DNA from: Vulcanimicrobiota bacterium
GTDB lineage: Bacteria; Vulcanimicrobiota; Xenobia; Xenobiales; JADMJV01
Direction of reading: 5' to 3'
Length of the DNA: 64,000 nt
NCBI GenBank assembly: GCA_017307785.1
Contig: JAFKGI010000013.1
Span: forward strand, 1 to 64,000
Of the stretch, positions 53,933 to 62,893 are shown piece after piece (the stretch's first letter is position 1; every line of letters starts with the position of its first letter). A program made the translations under genes and the position numbers. The notes beneath the pieces were generated by a model. That model did no database searches. It was not told the origin of the DNA and was given only the letters and a program-made list of their open reading frames with translations.

Positions 53933-54598
53933 TTAAATCAGGCCCTTTTTGATGGCGATGACGGTTGCTTCGGTGCGATTGTTTACGTGCAACTTCTGGA
54001 AGATGTTGGAGATGTGGTTGCGCACCGTGTGTTCGCTGATGTCGAGTTCGTCGGCGATAATCTTGTTGGGCTTGCCGTCGGCGACCATCTTGAGAATCTC
54101 TTTTTCGCGGGGGCTGAGTGAAGCCAGGGCGGCGTCGTAGAGATCGTCTTTGCGATGGGTCGGGTTGGCGAACTCGGCCAGCAGGCGGTCGGCCAGCAGG
54201 GGCTCCAGGCTGGAGCCTTCGTGGAAGACCTGGCGTACGGTGGAAGCGACCTTCTCCGAAGGGTTGTCCTTGGTCAGGTAGCCACAGGCGCCGGCTTTCA
54301 TCGCTCGCAGCAAGTGAGGCAGGTCTTTGTTGACCGTCAGAATGACGATGCGCGTGACCGGCACCAGCGCCTTGATGCGGCTGCAGACTTCAATGCCGTC
54401 GATATCCGGCAGGTTGAGATCCAGCAGGATGACGTCGGGGGCGTGAGTGACGGCCAGATTGACCGCCTCTGCTCCCGTGGTGGCTTCGCCGATGACCTGA
54501 AGGTCCGCGTGCTGTTTCAAAAGGCTTTTCAGGCCTTCACGAAAGAGCAGTTGGTCTTCAACCACCAGTAGTCTAATTGGCTCGTCTGAATTCCCCAT
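53933..54598 (-). CDS. Response regulator, NarL/FixJ family
   Basis: A 221-aa regulator. The receiver has an early acidic residue pair (VVEDQ), phospho-acceptor D60 in LLDLNLPD and the conserved Lys in GYLTKDNPSE. The LuxR-type helix-turn-helix is SPREKEILKMVADG followed by NKIIADELDISEHTVRNH. No kinase gene is adjacent. The start at 54,598 fits the receiver fold; a longer ORF upstream is not homologous. It is divergent from the transglutaminase-like gene. Confidence 0.92.
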   Translation of the reverse strand: MGNSDEPIRLLVVEDQLLFREGLKSLLKQHADLQVIGEATTGAEAVNLAVTHAPDVILLDLNLPDIDGIEVCSRIKALVPVTRIVILTVNKDLPHLLRAMKAGACGYLTKDNPSEKVASTVRQVFHEGSSLEPLLADRLLAEFANPTHRKDDLYDAALASLSPREKEILKMVADGKPNKIIADELDISEHTVRNHISNIFQKLHVNNRTEATVIAIKKGLI

Positions 54599-54768
54599 CG
54601 CCAGGCATTGGCCAAGGGGACGACTCGCTCCTCCATAGATCGGAAACTGCCTGCAGATCGAGGGGAAACCTGGGGGAAGAGAGGGCCCTGTTCTGCGACG
54701 CAGTAGACCTGTTTTTTCGGGCACCCCGGCTGTTGCTCGCGCGGAAAGCCCGTCATTTAAGGAGATTC

Positions 54769-55965
54769 ATGCGTAAGTCGTTTTGTCTGGTCCTGTTGTA
54801 TTGTCTGAGTCTGGGCGCGCACGCCAAACCGGCGGCCGATTTCAGTTGGGACCCCTATGTGCCCGCCGACAACCAGTTGTTTCCCTCGTTCTTCGTGGCC
54901 CTGGCCGCCATTCAAAGTGAGGAAGACGTGGAGGGCTTCACCGACGCCGTCGTTTCCAGTGGCGGAAAGGAGGCGGTCGCCTACATGCAGGGGCAGGGAC
55001 GTTTTGGGGTGGTGCTGCACCACGCCGGTGCCAAAACCAAGATTCGCTACTCCATCCAGTTGGGCGACCTGGCCGAGGTGCAAACCTTCGAGAAGGTGAC
55101 GACCGAGAAAGAGAAAGATCTGACCGTCATGTGTCCGGCCGTGGTCTGGAACTTCGACAAGCTGAAGCACCTTAATCAGCCGACCGTGATCAACGCCAAG
55201 TTCTGGGTGAGCGTGGACGGCAAGGCCAATCAGGCCAAGAATGTGACCATCAGCGTGCGCAGCATCAACGATGCCCTCTTCGCCTATCAGTATCGCAAAC
55301 CGGACGGCAGCATCGCCTGGATGGACGCCAAGTGGATTTTTGCCGCTTATGTCAACGAGGACCATCCCTGGATCGAGAAGATCCTGGCCGAAGCTCTCAA
55401 AACCGGGCTGGTCAACAGTTTTTCCGGCACTCAGGCTGACCAGAACGGCGTGATGAAACAGGTCTTTGCCGTCTGGTACGTGATGCAGAAGCTCGGCTTC
55501 CGCTACAGCAGCATCACCGACAGCTCGGCTTACGGCCGCAAAACCTACAGCCAGTATGTTCGGCTCTTTGACGACTCGATCAAGTCCGGCCAGGCCAACT
55601 GCGTCGACGGCAGCGTGCTTTTCGTGGCTATCCTGCAGAAAATCGGCATCCCCGCCAACCTGGTCATCATTCCCGGTCACTGCTTCGTCTGCTTCGACAA
55701 CGGCAAGGAGTGGGTGGGTCTGGAGACGACCGTGATGGGCATCGTGGGCGACATTCGCAATGAGGCAGCCCGTCCCGAGTGGGCTCAGTTCGGCGACCAG
55801 GCCGAGCTGCAAGTCTCGCTGGCCACCTTCGATAAGGCCATCAAGACGGGCGACAAGGAGCTGGCCGAGAATTGGAAGGCGCTCAAGGCCGACGAGGACC
55901 CGCGCTACAAGCTGGTCAACATCAAGGAGTTGAGGAACCACCACCACATCAACATCTCTCGGTAA
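54769..55965 (+). CDS. Exported transglutaminase-like protein
   Basis: A 398-aa protein with a signal peptide (CLVLLYCLSLGAHA). Residues ~270-320 resemble the transglutaminase/cysteine protease-like core: GQANCVDGSVLF with C278 and IIPGHCFVCF with H304; a third residue (Asp) may be in the following VGLET region but is not obvious. Upstream is a beta-rich region of ~220 residues. Such periplasmic proteins act as peptidases or crosslinkers. A good SD (AAGGAG) precedes the ATG. Confidence 0.75.
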   Translation: MRKSFCLVLLYCLSLGAHAKPAADFSWDPYVPADNQLFPSFFVALAAIQSEEDVEGFTDAVVSSGGKEAVAYMQGQGRFGVVLHHAGAKTKIRYSIQLGDLAEVQTFEKVTTEKEKDLTVMCPAVVWNFDKLKHLNQPTVINAKFWVSVDGKANQAKNVTISVRSINDALFAYQYRKPDGSIAWMDAKWIFAAYVNEDHPWIEKILAEALKTGLVNSFSGTQADQNGVMKQVFAVWYVMQKLGFRYSSITDSSAYGRKTYSQYVRLFDDSIKSGQANCVDGSVLFVAILQKIGIPANLVIIPGHCFVCFDNGKEWVGLETTVMGIVGDIRNEAARPEWAQFGDQAELQVSLATFDKAIKTGDKELAENWKALKADEDPRYKLVNIKELRNHHHINISR

Positions 55966-56028
55966 CTGGCGGCGACCATTGGTTCACGATGGACGCAAAT
56001 TCTTAACCTGCCGGCCGGGCGAAGGCGC

Positions 56029-56034
56029 TATACT
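56029..56034 (+). promoter_or_regulatory. Possible -10 element TATACT
   Basis: TATACT lies 85 bases upstream of the site-2 protease start in the gap after the transglutaminase-like gene. A -35 box at normal spacing is not clear, so this is a weak promoter call. Confidence 0.3.
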
Positions 56035-56118
56035 GAGCAGCACAAACGAAAAAATCCACCTGTCGTGAAGGAATTTCAAGGACATTGGTGGGCTAAGGCG
56101 TATGGAGGTGCAACACCC

Positions 56119-56736
56119 ATGACTGCATTGTTTTTTATAAGTGCCATCCTCGGGATTTTGATCGCCTTCGTGGTGCACGAATGGGCGCATGCCCAGGCTG
56201 CTTATTCGCTAGGCGACCCGACTTCGAAGTATGACGGCAGGCTTACGCTAAACCCGGCCGTGCACCTCGACTTTGTGGGAACCATGGTTTTGACTTGCAG
56301 CATGATTATGAGCCATGGCTCTCTCTGCTACGGGTGGGCCAAGCCAGTGATGTTCAATCGCGACAATTTCAAGAGCCCTTGGGTGGATGGCGCTCTGGTG
56401 GCGCTGGCTGGGCCCGTCTCCAATCTGTTCACCGCGATGTTTTTCGCCACTCTGTGCAGATTCGGGATTCCCGGCCGGGATTTTTTCGCTGTTTTTGTTA
56501 TGGCCAACATTTGTTTTGGACTGTTTAACTTGTTTCCGCTACCCCCGCTGGATGGCTGGAAAATTCTTCAGGCCTTCGTTCCTCGTGGCATTGCCTATCA
56601 GATGCAGAACTTCGAAGAGCGTCTTGGGCGTTTCGCCCCCGTGTTCTTGCTGCTCTGCTCGCTCGGGTTTGTGCCGCTTTTCGTCGCTCCGGCCGTCTTC
56701 TACACGCGCTACTTCTTGATGGAGTTTCCTGGATAG
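56119..56736 (+). CDS. Site-2 protease family (M50) membrane metalloprotease
   Basis: A 205-aa polytopic protein with zinc motif HEWAH (H20, E21, H24) and the second motif NLFPLPPLDGW with the ligand Asp. Four to five membrane helices are visible. It is the short, PDZ-less type whose substrates are generally unknown. The ATG at 56,119 follows TGGAGGT. It abuts scpA with no gap, and short S2P genes upstream of scpAB are common in several phyla. Confidence 0.9.
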   Translation: MTALFFISAILGILIAFVVHEWAHAQAAYSLGDPTSKYDGRLTLNPAVHLDFVGTMVLTCSMIMSHGSLCYGWAKPVMFNRDNFKSPWVDGALVALAGPVSNLFTAMFFATLCRFGIPGRDFFAVFVMANICFGLFNLFPLPPLDGWKILQAFVPRGIAYQMQNFEERLGRFAPVFLLLCSLGFVPLFVAPAVFYTRYFLMEFPG

Positions 56737-57558
56737 ATGACCGCTACCGGGTATCAGCAACACGCCGTCAAGAGCAACTACCAGGTCTCGTTGCCTCAGT
56801 TCGAGGGACCCCTGGACCTTTTGCTGCATCTGGTGGACGACGAGAAGCTGCCCCTCAGCGACATTTCCTTAGCAGCCGTGGCCCAGCAGTATCAGGGTTA
56901 TTTGAAGACCCTGGAGGCTCTGGACGTCGAGATCGAAAGCTCCTACATCGTCGTCTTCGCCCAGTTGCTGGAACTCAAGTCCAAGCTGTTGCTGCCTCCC
57001 GAGCCGACTCCCATGGACATGTACGAGGAGGATTTCTGTCCTTCCATGGCCGGCGACGACTACGTGGAGGATGCGCCCAACGAGCTGCTCGACCAGCTTC
57101 AGGCCTACCGATTGGTCAAGGACGCGGCCGACTGGCTCTACAACCGCGAAACCCGCAGCATGGCCCAATACACGCGGCCGGCCGGAGTGCTGGAAGTCGA
57201 TTGTCCCGAGCTGGATGTGTCGCTGGAGTCTCTGGCGGCCACCTGGGTTCGCATGGATCGCAAGTATGAGGCTCCGCGTCGTCCCATCGAGCTGCGGCGG
57301 GTGGTGCTGTCGGTGCCGGACCGCGTCAAGCAGATGTGGGATATGATCCGACGAAACCCGCGCACCTTCTTCCACGAGATCTTGAATGGCGACTGGAACC
57401 GCGCCTTTATCATCGTCAGCTTCCTGGCCGTGCTGGAACTGGTGCGCCGCAGCCGTGTGACCGCCGTGCAAGAGTCGGTAGATGACGACATTGTTTTGAG
57501 TCCTTATGAAGGCGCCAAGGATCTGGGCGCCCCGGAAACCGCTGAGGAGTATCGATGA
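56737..57558 (+). CDS. scpA: Segregation and condensation protein A (kleisin)
   Basis: A 273-aa kleisin of the SMC-ScpAB complex. The N-terminal helical signature FEGPLDLLLHLVDDEKLPLSDIS begins at ~23 (shown by PQFEGPLDLLLHLV), the central linker is acidic, and the C-terminal winged helix contains FLAVLELVRRSRVTAVQ. It closes the SMC ring to organise the chromosome. It overlaps scpB by 4 bases. Confidence 0.95.
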   Translation: MTATGYQQHAVKSNYQVSLPQFEGPLDLLLHLVDDEKLPLSDISLAAVAQQYQGYLKTLEALDVEIESSYIVVFAQLLELKSKLLLPPEPTPMDMYEEDFCPSMAGDDYVEDAPNELLDQLQAYRLVKDAADWLYNRETRSMAQYTRPAGVLEVDCPELDVSLESLAATWVRMDRKYEAPRRPIELRRVVLSVPDRVKQMWDMIRRNPRTFFHEILNGDWNRAFIIVSFLAVLELVRRSRVTAVQESVDDDIVLSPYEGAKDLGAPETAEEYR

Positions 57559-58364
57559 GCCGTAACGACTACCCGTCCCCTGATGAGAGATTCCGTATTC
57601 TGGAGTCGATGATTTTTGTGAGCCCCACTCCCGTTCGTTTGAGCGAACTGGCCGAGGCCACCGGTTGGACGGAGGGAATGATCGAGCGCGACCTGCGTCA
57701 GGTAGCGGGCCGCTATCTGGACCACGGACTGGAGTTGCAGCGAGTGGCGGGAGCCTATCGTCTGGTGACCAAGGCCGAACTTTCCGAGCACGTCGAGCGC
57801 TTGATCGGCGTGCAGACCCGTCGTCGTCTGTCGCGCTCGCAGCTGGAGACGTTGGCGGTGGTGGCCTATCGCCAGCCGGTCACTCGTGCTCAGGTGGAAG
57901 CTTATCGCGGCGTGAACTGCGAGCGCTTGCTGGCCCAGTTGAGCGACCTGCGCTTGATTCGTGAGGCTGGCCGCGCCGAGTTGCCAGGTCGACCCTATAT
58001 TTATGCTACGACTATCGAATTTTTGCGCTACTTTGGCATCGACAAGCTGGAGAATCTACCCGACATGGGCGAGCTGAAGCGCCAGCCTGTGGAAGGCATT
58101 TCCGCCTCCCAGGCCCTTTGGAACGCCAGCGCTCGCGGCGAGTCGAGTTGGGACGCTCCGGCCGCTGTTTCCGAGGAGATGGCCGTGCCCGAGCCCGCGC
58201 CCGCCGCGGTGGCTCAGGCGCCTTCCACCATTCAGGCGATGGCCCCCATCGCCGAAGAGCTTTCCGGAGCCGCCGCCTCCTCCACCAAGAGCTTGCGCAA
58301 ACTGCTGGATAAGATTCGCGGCCGCAGTCCGGCCAAGGCTTCTCGCGTCGAAGAAGCCAGCTAG
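57555..58364 (+). CDS. scpB: Segregation and condensation protein B
   Basis: A 269-aa protein with two winged-helix domains. The core motifs RLSRSQLETLAVVAYRQPVTRAQVE region (as SQLETLAVVAYRQPVT) and FLRYFGIDKLENLP are diagnostic for ScpB. The C-terminal ~85 residues are Ala/Pro/Glu-rich and then basic (RKLLDKIRGRSPAKAS), an extension longer than in the B. subtilis type. It forms a dimer binding ScpA. Confidence 0.95.
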   Translation: MSRNDYPSPDERFRILESMIFVSPTPVRLSELAEATGWTEGMIERDLRQVAGRYLDHGLELQRVAGAYRLVTKAELSEHVERLIGVQTRRRLSRSQLETLAVVAYRQPVTRAQVEAYRGVNCERLLAQLSDLRLIREAGRAELPGRPYIYATTIEFLRYFGIDKLENLPDMGELKRQPVEGISASQALWNASARGESSWDAPAAVSEEMAVPEPAPAAVAQAPSTIQAMAPIAEELSGAAASSTKSLRKLLDKIRGRSPAKASRVEEAS

Positions 58365-58369
58365 ACTCC

Positions 58370-59329
58370 ATGAAGGTCCGTGCCGCCAGGCCTGAGGATC
58401 TTCCCGAGTTAGAGCGACTGCGGCGGGCTATGCCCTATCCGGGGTCGCTCTTTTTAGAGGAGGCCGACTACCTGGAGCGAGCCCTGGAGAGGCTGCGAGA
58501 CGCCCTGCCGCGGCTGGCGGAGCTACCGGACGTGCGCCTACTGGTCCTGACCGAGGGCGAGGGCTTGAGCGGCTACCTGTTTCTCGAGGTGGACGACGTG
58601 CACGGGGTGACCCAGCAGTTGCAGGCCGTGCTGCTGGATTTCGCCGTCTTCGAATTTGCAGGGCTGGCCAAGCTGATGGTTCGAGCGCGCAAGATCGTAA
58701 ACGCCTTCGAGAACGAATACCTGGTGGTCGACCTGTCTGCTCAGGACCGGCGCACTCAGCTCTGGTTCTACCGCTGCGGCTTTCGAGGCGAACAGACCCG
58801 CGTGGTCAAGTATCTGCCAGCGGGCTTCCAGGGGGCGGCCTCGGCGGACTATCCGATTCGCCAGGCACGTCCGGATGATTTGCCTTTTCTCCTGGAGGTG
58901 CACGCGGCCTTCACGCGCGCTTACCGTCCGGCCGGTCGCGAAGTGGATCTGCAAGCCCTGGAATCCAGCTATCAGATGAGCTACCTGTTGCTGGATCTCT
59001 CCAGTCCCCTCTACTTCGTGATTGAGGAACGCGCCAGCGGCAAGAGGGCGGGTTATTTGTTGCTAAATCTCGGTGAGCCGGTGGCCGGCAAGAAGACCTT
59101 TTATGTGTATGACGTTGCCATCGCTCCCGAGTTCTCCGGCCGGGGGCTGTCCGTTTTTCTACAGGGAAAGGCGGAGTCGATCGCGGGAGTAGAGGGTGGT
59201 TTTGTCTACGGGGACGGCAGTCTGGAGGTGGCTTCGCTGGCGAGTTGGCACACCCAAATGGGCTACCCGGTGGACACTATTCGCTTTTCTCTGGAATGTC
59301 GGGAGCTGCCAAAATCCCGATGCCCATGA
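58370..59329 (+). CDS. Two-domain GNAT-family acetyltransferase
   Basis: A 319-aa protein with two GNAT-like halves. The first (~1-150) lacks a clear CoA loop. The second (~155-310) has the motif A region VYDVAIAPEFSGRGLSVFL with the R/G-x-G-x core. It probably arose by tandem fusion, with the C-terminal half catalytic. Substrate unknown. It starts 5 bases after scpB; the 3' end overlaps the convergent methyltransferase by 53 bases. Confidence 0.82.
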   Translation: MKVRAARPEDLPELERLRRAMPYPGSLFLEEADYLERALERLRDALPRLAELPDVRLLVLTEGEGLSGYLFLEVDDVHGVTQQLQAVLLDFAVFEFAGLAKLMVRARKIVNAFENEYLVVDLSAQDRRTQLWFYRCGFRGEQTRVVKYLPAGFQGAASADYPIRQARPDDLPFLLEVHAAFTRAYRPAGREVDLQALESSYQMSYLLLDLSSPLYFVIEERASGKRAGYLLLNLGEPVAGKKTFYVYDVAIAPEFSGRGLSVFLQGKAESIAGVEGGFVYGDGSLEVASLASWHTQMGYPVDTIRFSLECRELPKSRCP

Positions 59330-59939
59330 GCGAAAGACCGTGTTGTGGCCGAACAATCTCGACTTTCTTCCCATCGAGTTCTTTCCAGAGCCGGCCGACT
59401 TCGATGCTCGGGTGAGTGTGGGCAATATCGTGAAAGGCCAGGAATCGATGGGGGAATTGACGGTTGATTTCGTAGTCGGTTTTCACTCCCCCGTAGCTGT
59501 GGTCCCCGTCGATCAGAACCAGATCAAAGTGGCCCAGAGACTCGCGCCAAACCTTGTATTCCTCAGAATGCGAACTGCCTTGAAAGAATTGAGCTTTCTT
59601 GGGAATGCGAAAGGGCAGGCTGCATTTTCCGGCTGCTCCGTAATCGCAACAGGCCACTTTTTCGAATCGAAAGAGCCTTTGCAGCAGCACCAGATGAGCA
59701 CCCGTCCAGGAACCGATCTCCAGGTAACTGCGAATGTTGTGGGCTTCAATAAATTCACACAATCCGACCAATTCCTCGCGAATTTGCAGCACCGCGTCGG
59801 CCAGGGGCACGCCGAACTTTTGCCAGAGGTCCTCTAGAGCCTCGTCCCAGCAACGCACATCGGCCAGCTCGTTTCGGAAATCACGCACCGCCTGCGATTC
59901 GCTCCAGCGCCGCGCAGGCCCTGTCCGCGCCGTTTCCAT
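59277..59939 (-). CDS. CmcI-like SAM-dependent methyltransferase
   Basis: A 220-aa class I methyltransferase. The SAM site is SYLEIGSWTGAHLVL, followed by DLVLIDGDHSYGGVKTD with metal-ligand Asp and His positions as in the CmcI/cephalosporin hydroxylase-type family. These modify sugars or antibiotics at hydroxyl groups. It overlaps the macrolide-type glycosyltransferase gene by 59 bases, suggesting a joint role in decorating one product. Confidence 0.82.
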   Translation of the reverse strand: METARTGPARRWSESQAVRDFRNELADVRCWDEALEDLWQKFGVPLADAVLQIREELVGLCEFIEAHNIRSYLEIGSWTGAHLVLLQRLFRFEKVACCDYGAAGKCSLPFRIPKKAQFFQGSSHSEEYKVWRESLGHFDLVLIDGDHSYGGVKTDYEINRQFPHRFLAFHDIAHTHPSIEVGRLWKELDGKKVEIVRPQHGLSLMGIGILAAPDIPEKSE

Positions 59940-61092
59940 CGGCCCTGGTGGCCTCCGCCCAGCGCCGGCAATCGGCCCCCACTCCGGCCTCCAGCAATGG
60001 CTTTATGTGAGCCACCAGAGCCTCCAGCGTGAGGCTTGCGCGCGCGATTTGGCGGGCTACTCCCAGGCGAACCAGACGGGCGGCGTTGTCAGGTTGGTCG
60101 TGACAGAGCGGAATCACCAGTTGGGGAATCCCGCTGGCCAGCGCCCGCACACAGGTCCCCATACCTCCGTGATGGATTAGCATCCGACTCCGAGGTAGCA
60201 GCCGGTCAAAGGACACAAAGCCGACCACGCAGAGGTTCTGGTGCGCTTCCAGGGACACGGCTGCCCGATTTGGAGAGACCGCCAGCATACGAAGACCCAG
60301 TCTACGGCAGCTCGCCCAAGCCAGCTCAAATTCCGTTTGGGCATGCTGCATGCCGGTGCCGAAAGTGACTACCACCGGGGGGTCGCCGGCCTGGAGAAAG
60401 GCCTCTACCTCGGAGGACAAATCGCCCCTGCCGGGGGCCAGCACGAACCCGGCGTAGTCGAGGGCTACCGGCCAGTCCGAGGCGCGCTCAGCGAACCATT
60501 CTGGAAAGAGAGCCAGGGAAGCCCGTTTCGAGACGGCCCAGGGCAAAATCGATTCGACCTGCGCCAGTCCCAATTCGGCCCGGGCGGCGTTGACCGGAGG
60601 CCCAAGCACAAGCCGGCTCCCCCACTCATACATCAGTGTGCTCATGGTTCCGCCCACCACCACTGGGGGCGAAATCCGACTGCACAGAGCGGCCGGATTG
60701 GCCCAGATCGAAACCAGCCCAACAGCGCAGACTTCTTGGGCTAATCGCGCGGCCGGACCGCTGCAGAAGTCGGCTATCAAAAGCATTTCTTCGGGCCGGG
60801 GCTGTCGTCGCACCCACTCCGTCAGGGGCCGGATAGGCGGCACGAAAAAGCCCTCGACCATGGTTCCGAAAGCCTGCGCAGGATTCCACAACTCCGGCCT
60901 GGCCAGCACCGCTTGATGGGCCTCGCGGCTAACGGTGGGCTCGAACTCCAGCCCTTGCTCTTGAGCTAATTCTCGGAAAGGTTCCGGTGCCGCTACGACC
61001 ACGTGGTGTTGGCGCTGGCGCAGCCGTACGCCGATCTCCAGAAAGGGAACAAAATCCCCCAGAGTGCCCGTGGAGCAAATCACAAATCGCAC
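59881..61092 (-). CDS. Glycosyltransferase of the GT1/GT28 (MGT) type
   Basis: A 403-aa GT-B inverting enzyme with the N-terminal GTLGDFVPFLEIGVRL and the C-terminal donor motif HHGGMGTCVRALASGIPQLV with PLCHDQPDNAARL. This signature matches macrolide, sterol and secondary-metabolite glucosyltransferases. No signal peptide. The start matches the conserved MRFVICSTGTLGD. Confidence 0.92.
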   Translation of the reverse strand: MRFVICSTGTLGDFVPFLEIGVRLRQRQHHVVVAAPEPFRELAQEQGLEFEPTVSREAHQAVLARPELWNPAQAFGTMVEGFFVPPIRPLTEWVRRQPRPEEMLLIADFCSGPAARLAQEVCAVGLVSIWANPAALCSRISPPVVVGGTMSTLMYEWGSRLVLGPPVNAARAELGLAQVESILPWAVSKRASLALFPEWFAERASDWPVALDYAGFVLAPGRGDLSSEVEAFLQAGDPPVVVTFGTGMQHAQTEFELAWASCRRLGLRMLAVSPNRAAVSLEAHQNLCVVGFVSFDRLLPRSRMLIHHGGMGTCVRALASGIPQLVIPLCHDQPDNAARLVRLGVARQIARASLTLEALVAHIKPLLEAGVGADCRRWAEATRADGNGADRACAALERIAGGA

Positions 61093-61233
61093 GCTGGAGA
61101 AATGCGCCCGGTCAGGAACGAGTCCTGCTGCAGGAGCGACTGGGAGCTACATGTTAAATGATTGTGAAAAGCTTCCCAAGCTCAGCCCGGTATGAGAGAA
61201 TCAACTCAAGCAAATCACAGGAGGACCTCAATC

Positions 61234-61374
61234 ATGGCTATTGGTGAAATTATCGGTAAAGTCATCGGCGGCATTGCTGGAGGCGGCAAAGGCAACAAGG
61301 GCGGCGGCGAAGGCGGCGGTGCCATGGAAATGGTTCAGAAGCTGGTGAGCGCCATCACCGGTCAAGGCAACTAA
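61234..61374 (+). CDS. 46-aa Gly-rich amphipathic peptide
   Basis: A 46-aa product with an N-terminal hydrophobic helix (MAIGEIIGKVIGGIAGG), a Gly/Lys/Glu-rich middle and a second amphipathic helix (AMEMVQKLVSAITGQG). The ATG is preceded by a strong SD (CAGGAGG, 8-base spacing) and followed by a terminator, so it is likely a real highly translated gene. The layout resembles small bacteriocin-like or membrane-associated peptides; no export gene is near, so this is only a possibility. Confidence 0.7.
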   Translation: MAIGEIIGKVIGGIAGGGKGNKGGGEGGGAMEMVQKLVSAITGQGN

Positions 61375-61420
61375 AGATCTCTTAATAGAGGCCTGAAGCG
61401 GGCCTTTAGCAAACCAAAAG

Positions 61421-61449
61421 AACTCGGCCGGTGACGGTTCGGGTTTTTT
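61421..61449 (+). terminator. Weak intrinsic terminator
   Basis: AACTCG-GCCG-GTGA-CGGT-T-CGGGTT hairpin (wobble pairs, one bulge) followed by a T run. It separates the small peptide gene from the acidic-protein gene, whose SD (GGAGG) follows closely, so it may be an attenuator between the two. Confidence 0.65.
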
Positions 61450-61471
61450 GAATTTTTGGAGGGTTTTGAAC

Positions 61472-62053
61472 ATGGCTTCGGACGAAGAGGAAGTCCCCGC
61501 TTGGGGTGGTGCGATTCAAAGCGCGATCAGCCAGGCGGGTGATGAAGAGGACGAGGAAGGGGTCAACGTCGTCAGCGGCGACGGTCTCACGGCTGGCGGC
61601 TCGGGAGCCGGAGAGCTTCCCTACGTCACTCTGCTGAAGCTGGCGGTGGCCGGTCTGAGGTCCGGTGAACTTAGTGAAGAGCAGTTTATCGAAGGGGTCT
61701 CCAAGCTGGATGTGATCACCGACAATGCTCTTCGAGTCTACGCGATTCCCACCGTGAAGAAAGATCTACCGGGTAAGCTTACCGAGCATCAGAATGAGAT
61801 CGTCGATGCGCTGGAGGTCGAACTGCACCGTCTTAAAGAGGGCCTGACTCTCTTGCTCAACTTCCCCAGCACGAAGAACCAGGGTGACCTTGATACCGGT
61901 CTGCAGACCTGCATCGACGCTATGAACGCTTCTCGCGACATTCAGAGTGAAGCGAAAATCGAGAAAGCGGCCATTGACGAGCGAAAAAGGGATGAAAAAG
62001 CCCGTCGCGCCGAGGCCGCCGCAGCGGCCGACGAAGCCGAGTCGGAAGAGTAG
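61472..62053 (+). CDS. Acidic hypothetical protein
   Basis: A 193-aa protein. The N-terminal ~45 residues are very acidic (ASDEEEVPAWGG, AGDEEDEEG). A helical middle (~50-160) includes LLKLAVAGLRSGELSEEQFIEGVSKL, here LRSGELSEEQFIEGVSKLD, and the C-terminus is a charged Ala/Glu/Arg-rich helix. No family recognised. The start at 61,472 follows TTGGAGGG. It sits between the 46-aa peptide and the methyltransferase gene. Confidence 0.7.
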   Translation: MASDEEEVPAWGGAIQSAISQAGDEEDEEGVNVVSGDGLTAGGSGAGELPYVTLLKLAVAGLRSGELSEEQFIEGVSKLDVITDNALRVYAIPTVKKDLPGKLTEHQNEIVDALEVELHRLKEGLTLLLNFPSTKNQGDLDTGLQTCIDAMNASRDIQSEAKIEKAAIDERKRDEKARRAEAAAAADEAESEE

Positions 62054-62072
62054 TTTGATTTTGGTGGTGAAC

Positions 62073-62106
62073 AACAGGCCGGAGTTTCCTTCGGCCTGTT
62101 CTCTTT
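62073..62106 (+). terminator. Intrinsic terminator
   Basis: A perfect 9-bp stem AACAGGCCG / CGGCCTGTT with a 10-base loop followed by CTCTTTT, 20 bases past the acidic-protein stop. Confidence 0.82.
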
Positions 62107-62125
62107 TGTGGAAGGCTCAGGCAGC

Positions 62126-62893
62126 ATGAAACTGCCCTACTTTGATATCATTCTGTCGCGGTTTGAAAGCGGCGACCCTGAATTCCTCGAGAATTTCCAC
62201 CGCCATGTCCACTTTGGCGCCTGGACGGGCAACGAGAGCCCGGCTCAGGCCATGGAGCAGCTGACTCAACTGCTGATCGATCTGGCCGACGTTCAACCCG
62301 ACCAGCACCTGCTCGACGTGGGTTGCGGCTTCGGAGGCACTTTGATGAGCCTGAGGGAGCAGTTTCCGTCGGTTGCTTTAACGGGATTGAACATCGACGG
62401 GCGCCAGTTGGAGATCGCTCGCAGCCGCCTACCGGAGGTTCCGTTTCTCCAGGGCGACGCCTGCGCCATGCCATGTGCGGACGCTTCCTTTGACCGGGTG
62501 CTGGCGGTGGAGTGCATCTTTCATTTTCCCAGTCGAAGGGCGTTTTTTGAAGAAGCGCGCCGGGTGTTGCGCTCGGGGGGCAACCTGACCCTTTCGGATA
62601 TCGTGCTTCCGGAGGGCACCCCGCACGGGTCGTTCGATCACAGCGCGGAAATGCTTTGGGGCCGGCATACCCAGATTGGAATCGATGAGTATCGGGCGCT
62701 GGCCGCCGAAGTCGGACTTGAGCTCACAGAGAGCGAGGACATCAGTCCTCTGGTTCTACCCACCTACGACTTTTTGAGCAGCCTGCTGGGTCCTTATCTG
62801 GCCGAAGTGCACGAAGTCGCCCGCCTCTCTAAATTCTTTATGGAAATGGGCGGGTTCGGTTACTGGCTCTTGAAGTTCGAGCTCAAGCAATAG
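62126..62893 (+). CDS. SAM-dependent methyltransferase (class I)
   Basis: A 255-aa methyltransferase with motif I LLDVGCGFGGTLMSL, motif II LNIDGRQLEIARS, and VLAVECIFHFPSR. It resembles small-molecule/sterol or MbtF-linked methyltransferases rather than RNA enzymes; the Phe/Trp-rich N-terminus (FHRHVHFGAWTG) is typical of that type. The Met at 62,126 is preferred, with GTG at 62,108 as alternative. The 3' end overlaps the convergent condensation-domain gene by 11 bases. Confidence 0.87.
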   Translation: MKLPYFDIILSRFESGDPEFLENFHRHVHFGAWTGNESPAQAMEQLTQLLIDLADVQPDQHLLDVGCGFGGTLMSLREQFPSVALTGLNIDGRQLEIARSRLPEVPFLQGDACAMPCADASFDRVLAVECIFHFPSRRAFFEEARRVLRSGGNLTLSDIVLPEGTPHGSFDHSAEMLWGRHTQIGIDEYRALAAEVGLELTESEDISPLVLPTYDFLSSLLGPYLAEVHEVARLSKFFMEMGGFGYWLLKFELKQ

